From NCBI GenBank assembly GCA_009731375.1, contig BJOX01000050.1, positions 176,473-233,295 of the forward strand: a stretch of 56,823 nucleotides of DNA, given 5' to 3'. Origin of the DNA: Paulinella micropora. Lineage: Eukaryota; Cercozoa; Imbricatea; Euglyphida. Below, piece after piece: positions 11,473-22,018 of the stretch. How positions within the stretch are numbered: position 1 is the first letter of the stretch; each line of letters starts with the position of its first letter. The notes beneath the pieces were generated by a model. The model did not search any database, was not told the DNA's origin, and saw nothing but the letters and a program-made list of their open reading frames with translations. The position numbers were made by a program, and so were the translations under genes.

Positions 11473-12010
11473 CCACCTCAACACTCTCAAGTGGGTTTTA
11501 CCCATCGTACCGGCTTCACCCGCCACAGCCCAGCGCTTTTCCCACTTGGCCCGCCATCGTCCCTAGACAAGCTACGCCACGACCAGAGTATCCCTGTAAG
11601 TCCTTGGTCGCCTTTTATGCCTGCAGGTCAACAATCATCCTCATCGAATCTGAACACCTCAGTGATTATATTGGCATGGCATAATCGGTGCATTAAATTT
11701 GGTTCATCTCGGCTGTGCGATACATGGCCACCTAGCTTCCTACGGCTCGACGTCAGCTCCCTGGTATCAACGCATCGCTACTGCGCCTCAATTGTCTCAG
11801 TTCCGCTTCCGCATCCCGATATCCGGCCCCGGCTGATCTCCGTCTACACTGCTACACATCGACGCACTTCTTTTCCATCCTCCTCCTGTGTTTAAAGAGA
11901 CTCATCTTTCTCTTTTCTCCTACTTTTTTTTCTGAGACAAGTCACTGACCAATCGTTAGTCACTCACTCTGTACGCAACTCTACTCAACCGTTAGGTCTG
12001 GGGGGGGGGA
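11473..12010 (+). other. 3' non-pol region of gypsy element 1
   Basis: There are several short, mutually overlapping open frames of composition like pol, none recognised. The end is marked by GGTCTGGGGGGGGGGACC. It may hold a degraded accessory ORF or 3' UTR. Confidence 0.4.
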
Positions 12011-13200
12011 CCTATCAGACTGAGCACTTTAACGACCGGCCAAAACCACTACCGTTGACATTTTACTGTTTTTGACCGATCCGTTAGATTCTCCTCTGCA
12101 CGACGTTTCGACTTCACTAACTAGCTTTCGATTTCGTCCAGGAATTACTTCAAACGATTTAATCAAAGTTTTTACAGCAATTACCATTTTCCCCTTCTCG
12201 GCTGCCTTTTTCCCATGATATGCAGAAAACAGGAAAATCAGTGAATTTTGGGGAACACATTCAAGAGAACATAAAAATGATATTTGCCTTGCACTTCAGC
12301 GTGCATAGCCATCATTAGGCTCAGAAAGACTTTCCCAAATGAAAGTTCAGGACTTCCACGTGAACACCAATCACTTGAATTTGAAGCCACCTTCAAGTAC
12401 TCTGCACATTTAACTTCAAGTGTTGTCTAACAGCTACTCACAAATCTACGTTCAACCAAGATAGTACTTTGCAAACCAAGTCTGCAAACCAGTAGAAATC
12501 AACGTAAATAAACGAAGTGACCTCTCAGCTATTTACTGGTATTTCACCTACTCTTAGGAGTTAGGGCTGTTTGCAGCCATAGAGTCTTTTAATAAGAGTT
12601 CGTTGTGTATTTATCCCTTGGGGTTGTATCCAAACTCACAAAATAATTATTGATAGGTCGTGTAAAAGTCACGGCGTAGTAAAATAGGCGACACACCCTG
12701 TAGGCATCACCCCCCGGATAGCAGGTGAAAAGTATCTTTTCCTGGTGACAGGTGCACCAGCTTGTTTTTCAGTATTATTTGTCCGGATTGGACCTGATGC
12801 AATTTTATTCCTGGTTTGTTGCAGTTTTCATTTTTTGCTTCACTGAGCTAATATAACGAGACATCATTCTCATCTTTTGAGGACTGTGTTTGGTTGTATT
12901 ACCGACTTTTTACGAGCTATCGTTGGGCCGGGGGCAATACAACCCGAGGTAACTTGAGTGGCAGTCTTTCACAGTTGAAAGTTTTTACTTTATTTTTTCC
13001 AGACTGACTTGAACAACTCCAACCGCTACACAACTAGTGTTCGCACTTGAAATATTCTCGTTAGTTCTCAGAACTTGATTTGCATTGTTTCGCAAGTGAC
13101 AAGTAGTCTGTCAAGTAAGAGTACTAAATAAACTGGAATTGACCAACCCAGCGTCTTTTTGGTACCTTTCCTGATCTCGGAAGTATTTTAAGATCAACTG
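12011..13200. other. AT-rich region with a dispersed repeat at 12838-12927
   Basis: No gene was recognised. Positions 12838-12927 closely match 19046-19141 (both contain CTAATATAACGAGACATCAT and GAGCTATCGTTGG). On the minus strand the 19046 copy reads GATAGCTCAATGGAAGAG, an A-box-like tRNA motif. The segment just before it (about 12769-12790) resembles 54596-54620. It may be a SINE or LTR remnant. Confidence 0.5.
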
Positions 13201-14058
13201 ACAGCCGTATGTGTATTCAATTGAATGCCGGTTGGTAATTTCCTCACAGGAGGCTAGTCAAGACTTACAATTCGAATTTCCCTATATTTTCGGAAGAGTC
13301 ACACCTTGTGTGTGCTGTCGACAGCTTGCTCTCGAAGAAAAAACTGGAGTGTGCCATGTAACTTTTGGCAAGCACTGTTTTAATAAAATACTTGCCACTC
13401 ATAGCGCTGAGTGGGAAGACGAAGAGATAGAATGGAAGAGTTAATTAAGAAGTGAAGCGTAAAAAGAAAAAAAAAGTCAGTTTAAGGTCATGCAGAGACC
13501 CGATGCAGTTTCAGCGTCATGCCGAGGACCAACTTCTTCTGCCAGCCGACATCTTCACCGCCTCGGTCCGAAATCATGGTTGAGAATCTTCTCGCTTTTC
13601 TTTCCGCTAAATGCAGCTCTTCCTACAGTCGCGGTCGGTACTAATTTTGCTTTCTACGCTCGCCCTCTGCCCCTTTTTTTCCTCCTTACGGAAGGCAAGA
13701 GTTCTTCATGTATCAGACTGGTCGTTTACTTTAGTGACAAAAAAGCTCCAAACCCCATCCTTGATGAAGTGTCTGCCAAGTCCAACTTCCTTTTTTTTTA
13801 CACCCCCCCCCCACTACTCTTCTCCACTTCCAAAACACACGCACGCACATACGCCAACGTAAGTGCACACAGTGTAGAATCCTCCAATGGTTGCCCTGGT
13901 TCGCACTCGAAGTCTCTTCTATCTTTGTTTCTTGCCCTTCTGTTCGCCTCTCAATTCAGCTTGTTTCCCTACACCGAAAGAAAGCATGTTGTTGGATGTG
14001 CGTCAGTTGAGGGGAGTTGAAGCAACTGAAACATTCTCTGGGATCAGCTAGATCGGCT
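13201..14058. other. No recognised gene; Pro/Ser-rich open frames only
   Basis: The longest frame (13490-14020, plus, 176 residues) has a Leu/Phe/Ser-rich, low-complexity composition with C8 and T9 runs and no family I know. A GTAAGTGCA donor-like site at 13860 leaves open the chance of an exon here. An assembly gap follows. Confidence 0.4.
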
Positions 14059-14437
14059 NNNNNNNNNNNNNNNNNNNNNNNNNNNNNNNNNNNNNNNNNN
14101 NNNNNNNNNNNNNNNNNNNNNNNNNNNNNNNNNNNNNNNNNNNNNNNNNNNNNNNNNNNNNNNNNNNNNNNNNNNNNNNNNNNNNNNNNNNNNNNNNNNN
14201 NNNNNNNNNNNNNNNNNNNNNNNNNNNNNNNNNNNNNNNNNNNNNNNNNNNNNNNNNNNNNNNNNNNNNNNNNNNNNNNNNNNNNNNNNNNNNNNNNNNN
14301 NNNNNNNNNNNNNNNNNNNNNNNNNNNNNNNNNNNNNNNNNNNNNNNNNNNNNNNNNNNNNNNNNNNNNNNNNNNNNNNNNNNNNNNNNNNNNNNNNNNN
14401 NNNNNNNNNNNNNNNNNNNNNNNNNNNNNNNNNNNNN
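14059..14437. other. Assembly gap (379 N)
   Basis: Unsequenced; flanking sequence gives no hint of the content. Confidence 1.
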
Positions 14438-14571
14438 AGGTAACGTTGATTCCAACAGACTGTAATGTTGATATCCGATTTAAACAGCAACGCAAAGCGA
14501 CGTTTGGCCAGCAGCACAACATAAACAGAAGCAGTCTTGGCTCTGAGGAGAAGAGTAAGCAATGCTTGACA

Positions 14572-15277
14572 TCACGAAGTGTCAGGAGGGGGTGCTTTGG
14601 CTGGTCGCGTAGGTCTGGGACGAACATTCAAAGATTCGTCGTATCCTGTGGAACAGGCAATTAGTGAGCTTTCGTTCCTCCTGGATGAGAGACACCTTCA
14701 GGTGGTCGTTCGATCCGCTTCATTGTGTAGTCCGTCGTATCACCGAGTTCACTCTTGATTATCTACCCAGTAGAAGAACAGAACATGCAGCCATCACTCT
14801 TTCGATTCCAGAGACCTCAAGTGCCTCGTCCATAGTCATTTTACGCTTCTCCTCGAACTCACTGCACAAGCCAAGCATTATCATTACAATTATCATTATG
14901 CAAATACATAATGTTGGTACTGATAGATAGATTAAGGAAGGAGTAAGCATGTGCAGTGATGTTGTCAACGCAAGTCACACGAACTTACGCAGCTGAGGTT
15001 GAAGTGGGCGCCTTTTCGAACTTTGGCTAACATCAGGAGACTTCCAAGTGAGATAAATTGTTTATACAGCAAAGACCTCTAGTGTCTTTGTCAAAGCGTA
15101 CACACCAATCATAATCAGTGCCACCCAGGGTAAACCGTATCGAAGAGCTGTCCGAGCACTTGCGAACCTGGATTTTCTTACTATTATTCTTTGTCCCGGT
15201 CTTGGCGGGTTCGTGGGACCCTCTAAGGTTGGTCTGACTGGCAGTGAGAGAAAGGGAGATCTCTTAAACATAATCAC
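14572..15277 (-). CDS. COX16: Probable cytochrome c oxidase assembly protein COX16
   Basis: I assemble five exons (15277-15077, 15026-14989, 14861-14816, 14762-14696, 14645-14572) with GT-AG introns of 50, 127, 53 and 50 bp. All phases match, giving 141 residues. After a basic N-terminus comes a single transmembrane segment starting RYGLPWVALIMIGVY (about residues 49-63). This matches the family's Arg-Tyr-Gly-Leu/Val-Pro start of the membrane helix. Then follow a charged helix (EFEEKRKMTMDEALE), a DY...R-x-E-R-P-P-E stretch and a Pro/Arg-rich tail, the order seen in COX16. COX16 sits in the mitochondrial inner membrane and helps COX2 maturation. The first Met could also be at 15271. The assignment rests on short motifs, so a related small inner-membrane protein is possible. 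Confidence 0.6.
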
Positions 15278-15575
15278 TCCACTCTTCTTTTCATTTTCTT
15301 TCCCTCAAATGAAATGGCCGCGCCAAGCGGGGGGAAATGGAAGTAGAAAGGTGAAATAAGGATTCCGCCAGCTTTTGGACAACACCGGCGGGTCAAGTTT
15401 GTTGTTCTAATACGTTCTTGATACCGGTAATTTTACGCAAATGCTACAACATGAGCATGCATACAAGTACTCATACATGTATTAACAGTGTATTAGACAT
15501 ATGTGCTCATGCACGATATTTTATATATGTGGATGTGTGCATTCTTTATTGTTATGCTATTGGTATGTAGTGTTA
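15278..15575. other. Spacer upstream of COX16-like gene
   Basis: It should contain the COX16-like promoter. I see no defined element, only AT-rich sequence grading into the pentamer repeat. Confidence 0.4.
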
Positions 15576-16400
15576 TGTTATACATATAACATAACATAAC
15601 ATAACATAACATAACACTCATAACATAACATAACATAACATAACATCACATAACATAACATAACATAACATAACATAACATAACATAACATAACATAAAC
15701 ATAACATAACATAACATAACATAACATGACATAACATAACATAAAACATGACATACATAACATAACATAACATAACATAACATAACATAGCATAACATAA
15801 CATAACATAACATAAGATCTAACATAACATAACATAAGATCTAACATAACATAACATAACATAACATAACATAACATATAACATAACATAACATAACATA
15901 ACATAACTTAACATGACATGACATAACATGACATGACATAACACAACACAACATGACATAACATAACATAACATAACATAACATAACATAACATGACATA
16001 ACATAACATAACATAACATAACATAACTTAACAACATAAGGTAACATAACTATGTTATGTTAGTTATGTATTTTATGTTATGTTAAGTTATGTATTTCAT
16101 GTTTTGTTATGTTATGTTACGTCATGATGTGATATGATGTGATGTGATGTCATGTGATGTCATGTGATGTCATGTCATGTCATGTCTTGTCATGTGCATG
16201 TCTTGTTATCTCATGTCTTGTTATGTCATGTTATGTTATGTTATGTTATGTTACGTTACGTTATGTTATGTTATGTTATGTTATGTTACGTTACGTTACG
16301 TTATGTTATGTTATGTTATGTTATGTTAGGTTATGTTATGTTATTATGTTATGTTTTGTATGTTATGCTATGCTATGCTATGCTATGTTATGTTATGTTT
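15576..16400. repeat. Inverted pentanucleotide block, (CATAA)n then (TTATG)n
   Basis: From about 15582 to 16045 the plus strand is (CATAA)n with ACATG variants. From about 16052 to 16395 it is (TTATG)n with ACG and ATG variants. The two arms are reverse complements meeting near 16050 (AACATAACTATGTTATGTTA). Open frames here are repeats of Met-Leu-Cys-Tyr-Val and are not genes. Confidence 0.95.
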
Positions 16401-16425
16401 CATGCTCTCTCTCTCTCTCATCTCG

Positions 16426-16457
<32 letters not shown>

Positions 16458-16518
16458 TATATATATATATGTTTTATATATATATATGTACATATATATA
16501 TAAATATCCGTCCTTCCG

Positions 16519-16554
<36 letters not shown>

Positions 16555-17225
16555 NNNNNNNNNNNNNNNNNNNNNNNNNNNNNNNNNNNNNNNNNNNNNN
16601 NNNNNNNNNNNNNNNNNNNNNNNNNNNNNNNNNNNNNNNNNNNNNNNNNNNNNNNNNNNNNNNNNNNNNNNNNNNNNNNNNNNNNNNNNNNNNNNNNNNN
16701 NNNNNNNNNNNNNNNNNNNNNNNNNNNNNNNNNNNNNNNNNNNNNNNNNNNNNNNNNNNNNNNNNNNNNNNNNNNNNNNNNNNNNNNNNNNNNNNNNNNN
16801 NNNNNNNNNNNNNNNNNNNNNNNNNNNNNNNNNNNNNNNNNNNNNNNNNNNNNNNNNNNNNNNNNNNNNNNNNNNNNNNNNNNNNNNNNNNNNNNNNNNN
16901 NNNNNNNNNNNNNNNNNNNNNNNNNNNNNNNNNNNNNNNNNNNNNNNNNNNNNNNNNNNNNNNNNNNNNNNNNNNNNNNNNNNNNNNNNNNNNNNNNNNN
17001 NNNNNNNNNNNNNNNNNNNNNNNNNNNNNNNNNNNNNNNNNNNNNNNNNNNNNNNNNNNNNNNNNNNNNNNNNNNNNNNNNNNNNNNNNNNNNNNNNNNN
17101 NNNNNNNNNNNNNNNNNNNNNNNNNNNNNNNNNNNNNNNNNNNNNNNNNNNNNNNNNNNNNNNNNNNNNNNNNNNNNNNNNNNNNNNNNNNNNNNNNNNN
17201 NNNNNNNNNNNNNNNNNNNNNNNNN
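16401..17225. repeat. (CT)n, (AT)n and poly(C), then assembly gap
   Basis: (CT)n at about 16406-16443, (TA)n at 16444-16500 and a run of C at 16518-16554, then 671 N (16555-17225). Short CCCT repeats follow the gap. Confidence 0.95.
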
Positions 17226-17279
17226 TCCCTCCCTCCCTCCCTCTCAGAGCAGCTCACAGGCCGGCAGCAGCAGGGCTCC

Positions 17280-17675
17280 ATGGAGTCCACGCGTGTCGCC
17301 GCCGGCAACAGGAGCGCAGCTGCTCCCGGGCGCGGGACCGAGCGGGCCGTGGCGCAGAGGCGGCTGCAGGTATGATGTAACGTACATAATGTATGTATGA
17401 TGGCGTGTGTGTAATGTATGTAGTAGTGAATGTATAATAAAGTGCATGTAATTTATATTGTTGTGTATGTAAACGTATAATGCCATATGTCATGTACGCA
17501 ATATATGCAATCTACGTATATACAGGCAGTAGCGAGCGCACGGCCTCGCCGGCTGCAGTGGTGGGAGGGCCACGAAGAGACTTGTATCTTTCTGGCGGTC
17601 TCGGTAGTGATGGGGCTTATTGCCTTCTATATAATCCCCAAGCTGGCACCAACAGCTGACGACGGCACCAACTGA
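17280..17675 (+). CDS. Small single-pass membrane protein, two exons
   Basis: Exon 1 runs from ATG at 17280 to 17369 (GCTGCAG then GTATGA). Exon 2 runs from 17526 (TATACAG acceptor) to the TGA at 17673-17675, both in phase 0, giving 79 residues. The first 45 residues are Arg/Ala-rich and basic. One strong membrane helix (CIFLAVSVVMGLIAFYII) lies near the C-terminus, followed by a short polar tail, so a tail-anchored or small organelle-membrane topology is likely. An AATAAA lies 44 bp after the stop. The frame is open upstream of the ATG as far as the gap, so the true start may be hidden. I recognise no family; small respiratory-complex or ER proteins have similar layouts. Confidence 0.6.
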
Positions 17676-17718
17676 GTACACATCCACGGCTCAAGCTTTT
17701 GCTTTCTGAAACCACTAC

Positions 17719-17724
17719 AATAAA
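17719..17724 (+). promoter_or_regulatory. Putative polyadenylation signal AATAAA
   Basis: It is placed 44 bp downstream of the TGA of the small membrane-protein gene and followed by a T-rich stretch. Confidence 0.45.
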
Positions 17725-17889
17725 ATTTTTTATTACAGGTTGCAAATTGTATTGATTAATCTTGCATCTATTTAGTACTACCAATCTCATTATATTAGCA
17801 GGGTCTGGCTTGCGGTTACTATGATTTTTATCTAAGGGTGCTAGGTGGTGGGGACGGTGGAAAGAGGGACCTTTTAACAATGCTCCCTA

Positions 17890-17933
<44 letters not shown>

Positions 17934-18674
17934 TCCTCTCCTCCTCCTTTTCCTCCTCCTCCTCCTCCTTTTGGTTTCCCTTTTTTCTGCTTCTTACTGA
18001 AGTTATCTTCACTATGCTTACAAATGATGATCCGTGGCTCGGACATTGGTACTGACTTTGGCCTTGAATTTCAAGACCGCCGCTGGGTATTCAAGCCCGG
18101 GGTACTTCGGCCGTTTTGTGGCTTGGAATCATGTTTCAACTTGGGTCGTAACGTAGAAATCAAACTTGAAGTCTTTGAGTCGGACAGCTACTAAGCAGGG
18201 GCTGCTTATTAGGCTAGTTAGTAAGCTTACCAAGTAGACTAAATCAGTGCCAGTTCAATATTGTTTGGAAACGGAGGCAAACCGTGACTGTGGCAGCCAG
18301 GCTCATAATCAAGTTTTCTATTTGAACATATGTTATTTTGGGCATCAATAATTTTAAGCGTTGGTGAATCGGGGGCACTCCTTACATAATAAGTTTTTAA
18401 CATTTTTTCGTTCCGTTTTTTTATTAGAAAGCTGAAATGATGAATCATACGTTGTGGTTATGAAGAATAAATTTTGTTTCAAGTTTCATTTGAATTTGAA
18501 TTTGACATGATAATAAGTGAATTCAAGTCACAGTATGAATATTAACGGTAAAATAGTACTACCGAAAATGCCAGGAGAATCCACTTATCCCTACTAGTGG
18601 CAAGTATTCTTTCGTTAAAAGTTGATTTGTGGAAAAAAAAAGATAGATATAGTATATATTGTTTATGTGCCTGG

Positions 18675-18712
18675 TGATGCCGGCCGGCATCCTCTGATGC
18701 CGGCCGGCATCA
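18675..18712. repeat. Two perfect 16-bp palindromes in tandem
   Basis: GATGCCGGCCGGCATC occurs at 18676-18691 and again at 18696-18711, separated by CTCT. It is an island of GC in AT-rich DNA and can form one long or two short hairpins. Confidence 0.95.
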
Positions 18713-19045
18713 CTTTTTAGTGACTTGTTTTCAAAAAATTCTTCCGAGACAACCGGTGCTGATTTTGTAAAATAAACTCTAGAAAAATGTAGGAAAAGTG
18801 TCTAGAAATCGAGTGGTAAAGTTTCTGCTCAGTCCTTTGAGTAGAAGTTATTTAGTTGATTCAACAAGTGCTGACCCTCAGATTGGCTTTTTCCACGGTG
18901 AAGTCGTTGCGAGCAAAAAGATGGAGGTGGTGTGGACATCACCCCTCGAATTATCCGGTAAAAAACTTATTTATAGATTTCGTCTGGCCGGACACGTCTG
19001 AAATGCCAATTTGATCCTGGTCTTTTGGCTGCTTTTTGTCTTTGC

Positions 19046-19141
19046 GTCACTGAGCTAATATAACGAGACATCATTCTCTTTTTTGAGGACTGTGTTTGGT
19101 TATATTACCGACTTACTCTTCCATTGAGCTATCGTTGGGGA
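19046..19141. repeat. Dispersed repeat shared with 12838-12927
   Basis: About 90 bp match with small indels. On the minus strand this copy has TAGCTCAATGGAAGAG, which fits a tRNA A box with a D-stem, but no matching B box follows at tRNA distance. Confidence 0.7.
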
Positions 19142-19181
19142 TAGTACATTTGGAGTCCATAGCTAAAGGCTGATTTCTTTT

Positions 19182-19250
19182 CTGATCTGTCGTACAGACA
19201 TCAGATAAGCACAAATTTATTTTTCGCTGATCTGTCGCACAGACATCAGA
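19182..19250. repeat. Two 24-bp hairpin-forming repeats
   Basis: CTGATCTGTCGTACAGACAT at 19182 and CTGATCTGTCGCACAGACAT at 19227, each followed by CAGA. The arms CTGAT/ATCAG and CTGT/ACAG can pair within each unit. Confidence 0.85.
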
Positions 19251-19777
19251 CGAAAACAAACACTCCTACTCATCCTCAAACAAAAAACTTACAAACAAGC
19301 AATCAATTTGTCACAAGCTGGCATAACCTTTAGCCCTTGTGCACATTTGGCTTCTGTGTGCTCTTCTACAAGACACCAGACCACACCTACTCCACTCCCT
19401 CTTGCTGCTTGCATAAAGCCAAGTAGGACAAGTGCGAAACAAACATCAGACAAACACACAGACAGAGGAAAAACGAGCAAAGCACTCCCACTCTCTGTTC
19501 TGAACCATTTTCCTTGCATTTTCTCTGCAGAAACCAGAGGAGATTACACATCTCTCACACAAGAGCAAGACAAATATCGAAGCACTGTCCGACGACAGAC
19601 TGACTTCTACAAAACAGCTCTTTTGACCAAACTATCGTTATCTCTGTGTAGGGCCTGACGCCCCATAACTATTTCAACAGAGAAAAGGAAGAAGGAGAAG
19701 AAGGTTGCATAGAGTGATAAGAATAACAGAGGAAAAAAAGAAAAAAAAAAAAACAGACGTGACTCTCATAACATAAG

Positions 19778-22018
19778 ATGGAAGACGAGAATGAGCAGGC
19801 TGGTGTGACACCAACTGATTATGGTCCTAGTGAGGGAGGAGAGGAGCAGGAGACTCAGTACTCAGAAGAGAGGGGGGATAGAGATGGAGAGGAGAGAGAG
19901 GAGTATACGTATACAGCCGATGTAGAGTCGACAGGGGGGGGTAATGCACAAGAAGCGAGTGCAGGTCAGACTGGAGGATCTCCATTGACAGAGGCAGAGA
20001 GAGAGATGGAGGATGTTGGCCAGAATATCCCAAATACATGGGAACAGTTGGCTACATATGATGATGAAGAGTCCTTCTTCCTTAACTACCCAACCTATTA
20101 TAAAACACACATCTACATTCCTTACGAGAAAAGGAATAGACCAGGACAAGGTCAAAGCAACCTCCTGATCGAAATTCCCGGCCTTGCGAAGCCTCTCTTC
20201 AACAAAGTGAGGTTTGAGCACGAAAGAGTGCCATTGCAGGATATCAAGTATGGCGACACTCTTACACTGTGCGACATATACGACATATCTGCAACACTCT
20301 ACGCTGCTGTGCTCGTTGCGGAATTTTATGAACGCACAAACATACAGTGGAAAAATAAACGCACAACTGCAGCATGGCTGTCTGTCTGTGGTGTCCCCAC
20401 TGATATCAAGAATCTAGAAAGAAAGTTCGAAGGTAGAAACCAAAGTGCATTGAGTTTTGCCCTTGAGGCTTTTGTAACTGCCTTCACACGGGCTTACAAC
20501 GAAATGTACAAAGCACTGAAAGACAACACAAGGCAACATCCTGTTTACGAGGAGATTGACCAGTCTTGTCAGGTGCTTGAACGCCTCACACAACTCCATA
20601 AGGGCCTCTTTGAGGGGAAGGAGCAAAAACCAACATGGAAACAATGGGCCCACACGAAGAATCACACTCTCATTAAAGGCCCTCTCACAACAATCCCAAA
20701 TAATAACAGAGCTGATAAGTCTTCCATGAGAGAAAAGGCACACTTCCTCTCTAGTGCCACAGGGCTTGCACAGTTCGTGACTCATCTAGCACGACAGGTG
20801 AAAGAAGAAGAGACGAGACAGAAAGAGGAGAAGGAGCAGAAGGAGAAGATAGCTGTGGCAATGGCAGTAGCACGGGTGGCTCCACAGCCAACGGCTCCAC
20901 CTACCACATCTAACCCAGCTCCCAAGAAAGCAGGAGGAGGACCCACAGGAGGAGGACCCCAAGGGGGAGGGACAGTAATTAACTTGACTGACTCCCAGAA
21001 GAAAAAGCAGGCGCTGCAGGCAGCCCTAGCTAAAATCAAAATTGGGGGAGGGGGCCTTAAGCTCTATGCTATCACTGCCAATGAGGCTGACACAGAGAAG
21101 ACCCTCATGACTAAGCTCAATGAGATGGACAGATGCTTCCAGCAAAACCAGTGTGAGGTGGAGCAGGAGTATGAAGTCCTAGAACATCTCTGTGATCGAT
21201 CCCTCCTTGGAGCTGGTTTTGATCGTATAACTTACGAGAAGTACAGAGGAGAGGAGGAGCTAGCAAGGAAAGGTGGACATGCAGAGATGAGTTGTACTCT
21301 GGCCATTGCTGCCCTCATTCGATACTTTAAGGCAAGTGGATACCAACACTTGTGCACTGGCACATTGATTGGGTTTGAAATTTTCGACTTAGTATCGGAG
21401 CAGTTGCAGTCTGTCACTCAGCTTGCATCTGTCTTAACAAATGTGGGCACCCAGTACACTCTCTTTTATAACCACAAAGCCATACTCCTATATTTCCTCA
21501 GTGCTTTGCACGTCTACAACAAAAATAAGCTCACACTGCTCATGCAAGACTGCAAAACCTTCGACAAGGTAAAGCACTTGAACTTTTTGGAGATGAGCGT
21601 CTTTGAGGCCACGACTAAGGCCGTGAGCCCAAAAATGTTGTGGACCGAAGTAATGACCGCTTGTCAGAGGCTCGACAGCCAGACAGCATCCTTGATCGGT
21701 TCTGCATCGGCTTCTGCTCAACCGCAAGCCGCACATACGCAACGATCTCTAGGAAAGCGACCAAGAGAGAACAGTCGTGAAGCTAACACACCTTGTATTC
21801 GTTGGTGGGCACGGGCACAATGCTTCAAACACACAAATAAGAAATGCCCGTACAACCACGATGTCGAGGACACCCGCATCCTAAACACACTCCTCAAGAA
21901 CGTCCGACCTAAACACACTCCTCAAGAACGTACGGTTGGACGAAACAAACACCGTCGCCGTTCTGCGCCGACTGCGCAAGGATCAGGGGTGGAAATTACA
22001 GGATGTCGCGGACCATGA
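19778..22018 (+). CDS. Gag-like protein with C-terminal CCCH zinc finger (element 2)
   Basis: This 746-residue frame has an acidic N-terminus (residues 1-90), a large folded region (about 100-350) and a charged coiled-coil-like stretch. A Pro/Gly-rich hinge (about 365-400) follows, then a second helical region and a Cys-His motif near residue 680: C-x8-C-x7-C-x3-H. That is the spacing of CCCH zinc fingers, not the CCHC knuckle normal for Gag. The frame ends shortly after a 28-bp tandem duplication (units at 21882 and 21910), which moves the following Arg-Gly-rich tail out of frame. Capsid function is inferred from position and size. Confidence 0.7.
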   Translation: MEDENEQAGVTPTDYGPSEGGEEQETQYSEERGDRDGEEREEYTYTADVESTGGGNAQEASAGQTGGSPLTEAEREMEDVGQNIPNTWEQLATYDDEESFFLNYPTYYKTHIYIPYEKRNRPGQGQSNLLIEIPGLAKPLFNKVRFEHERVPLQDIKYGDTLTLCDIYDISATLYAAVLVAEFYERTNIQWKNKRTTAAWLSVCGVPTDIKNLERKFEGRNQSALSFALEAFVTAFTRAYNEMYKALKDNTRQHPVYEEIDQSCQVLERLTQLHKGLFEGKEQKPTWKQWAHTKNHTLIKGPLTTIPNNNRADKSSMREKAHFLSSATGLAQFVTHLARQVKEEETRQKEEKEQKEKIAVAMAVARVAPQPTAPPTTSNPAPKKAGGGPTGGGPQGGGTVINLTDSQKKKQALQAALAKIKIGGGGLKLYAITANEADTEKTLMTKLNEMDRCFQQNQCEVEQEYEVLEHLCDRSLLGAGFDRITYEKYRGEEELARKGGHAEMSCTLAIAALIRYFKASGYQHLCTGTLIGFEIFDLVSEQLQSVTQLASVLTNVGTQYTLFYNHKAILLYFLSALHVYNKNKLTLLMQDCKTFDKVKHLNFLEMSVFEATTKAVSPKMLWTEVMTACQRLDSQTASLIGSASASAQPQAAHTQRSLGKRPRENSREANTPCIRWWARAQCFKHTNKKCPYNHDVEDTRILNTLLKNVRPKHTPQERTVGRNKHRRRSAPTAQGSGVEITGCRGP

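Larger units (their letters stand above)
5361..12010 (+). mobile_element. Decayed Ty3/gypsy-type LTR retrotransposon (element 1)
   Basis: Gag-like, reverse transcriptase, RNase H, integrase and GPY/F-type segments follow each other on the plus strand. They are broken by frame changes and in-frame TGA codons at 7116, 7506 and 9181. A run of ten G at 12001-12010 could be what is left of a polypurine tract. I could not find flanking LTRs or a convincing primer-binding site by eye, so the borders are approximate. Coding composition is GC-richer than the AT-rich flanks. The pol order RT-RNaseH-IN is that of Metaviridae-type elements. Confidence 0.85.
17726..19777. other. Intergenic region with several small repeats
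   Basis: No gene was recognised. It holds (CT)n at 17889-17932, a palindrome pair at 18675-18712, the dispersed repeat 19046-19141 and a hairpin pair at 19182-19250. The part from about 19260 to 19777 is A/C-rich and may be the 5' leader or LTR of the next element, but no LTR ends or primer-binding site could be defined. Confidence 0.5.

Noticed and set aside
13490-14020. 176-residue ORF as a secreted protein
   Set aside because: It has pyrimidine-rich low complexity with homopolymer runs and no motif; it ends near a gap.
15578-17380. Met-Leu-Cys-Tyr-Val repeat ORFs and ORFs running through the gap
   Set aside because: They are a product of the pentamer repeat and of N being read as open sequence.
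18675-18720. Bacterial-type intrinsic terminator (GC hairpin followed by T5)
   Set aside because: The context is eukaryotic and there is no gene ending here.
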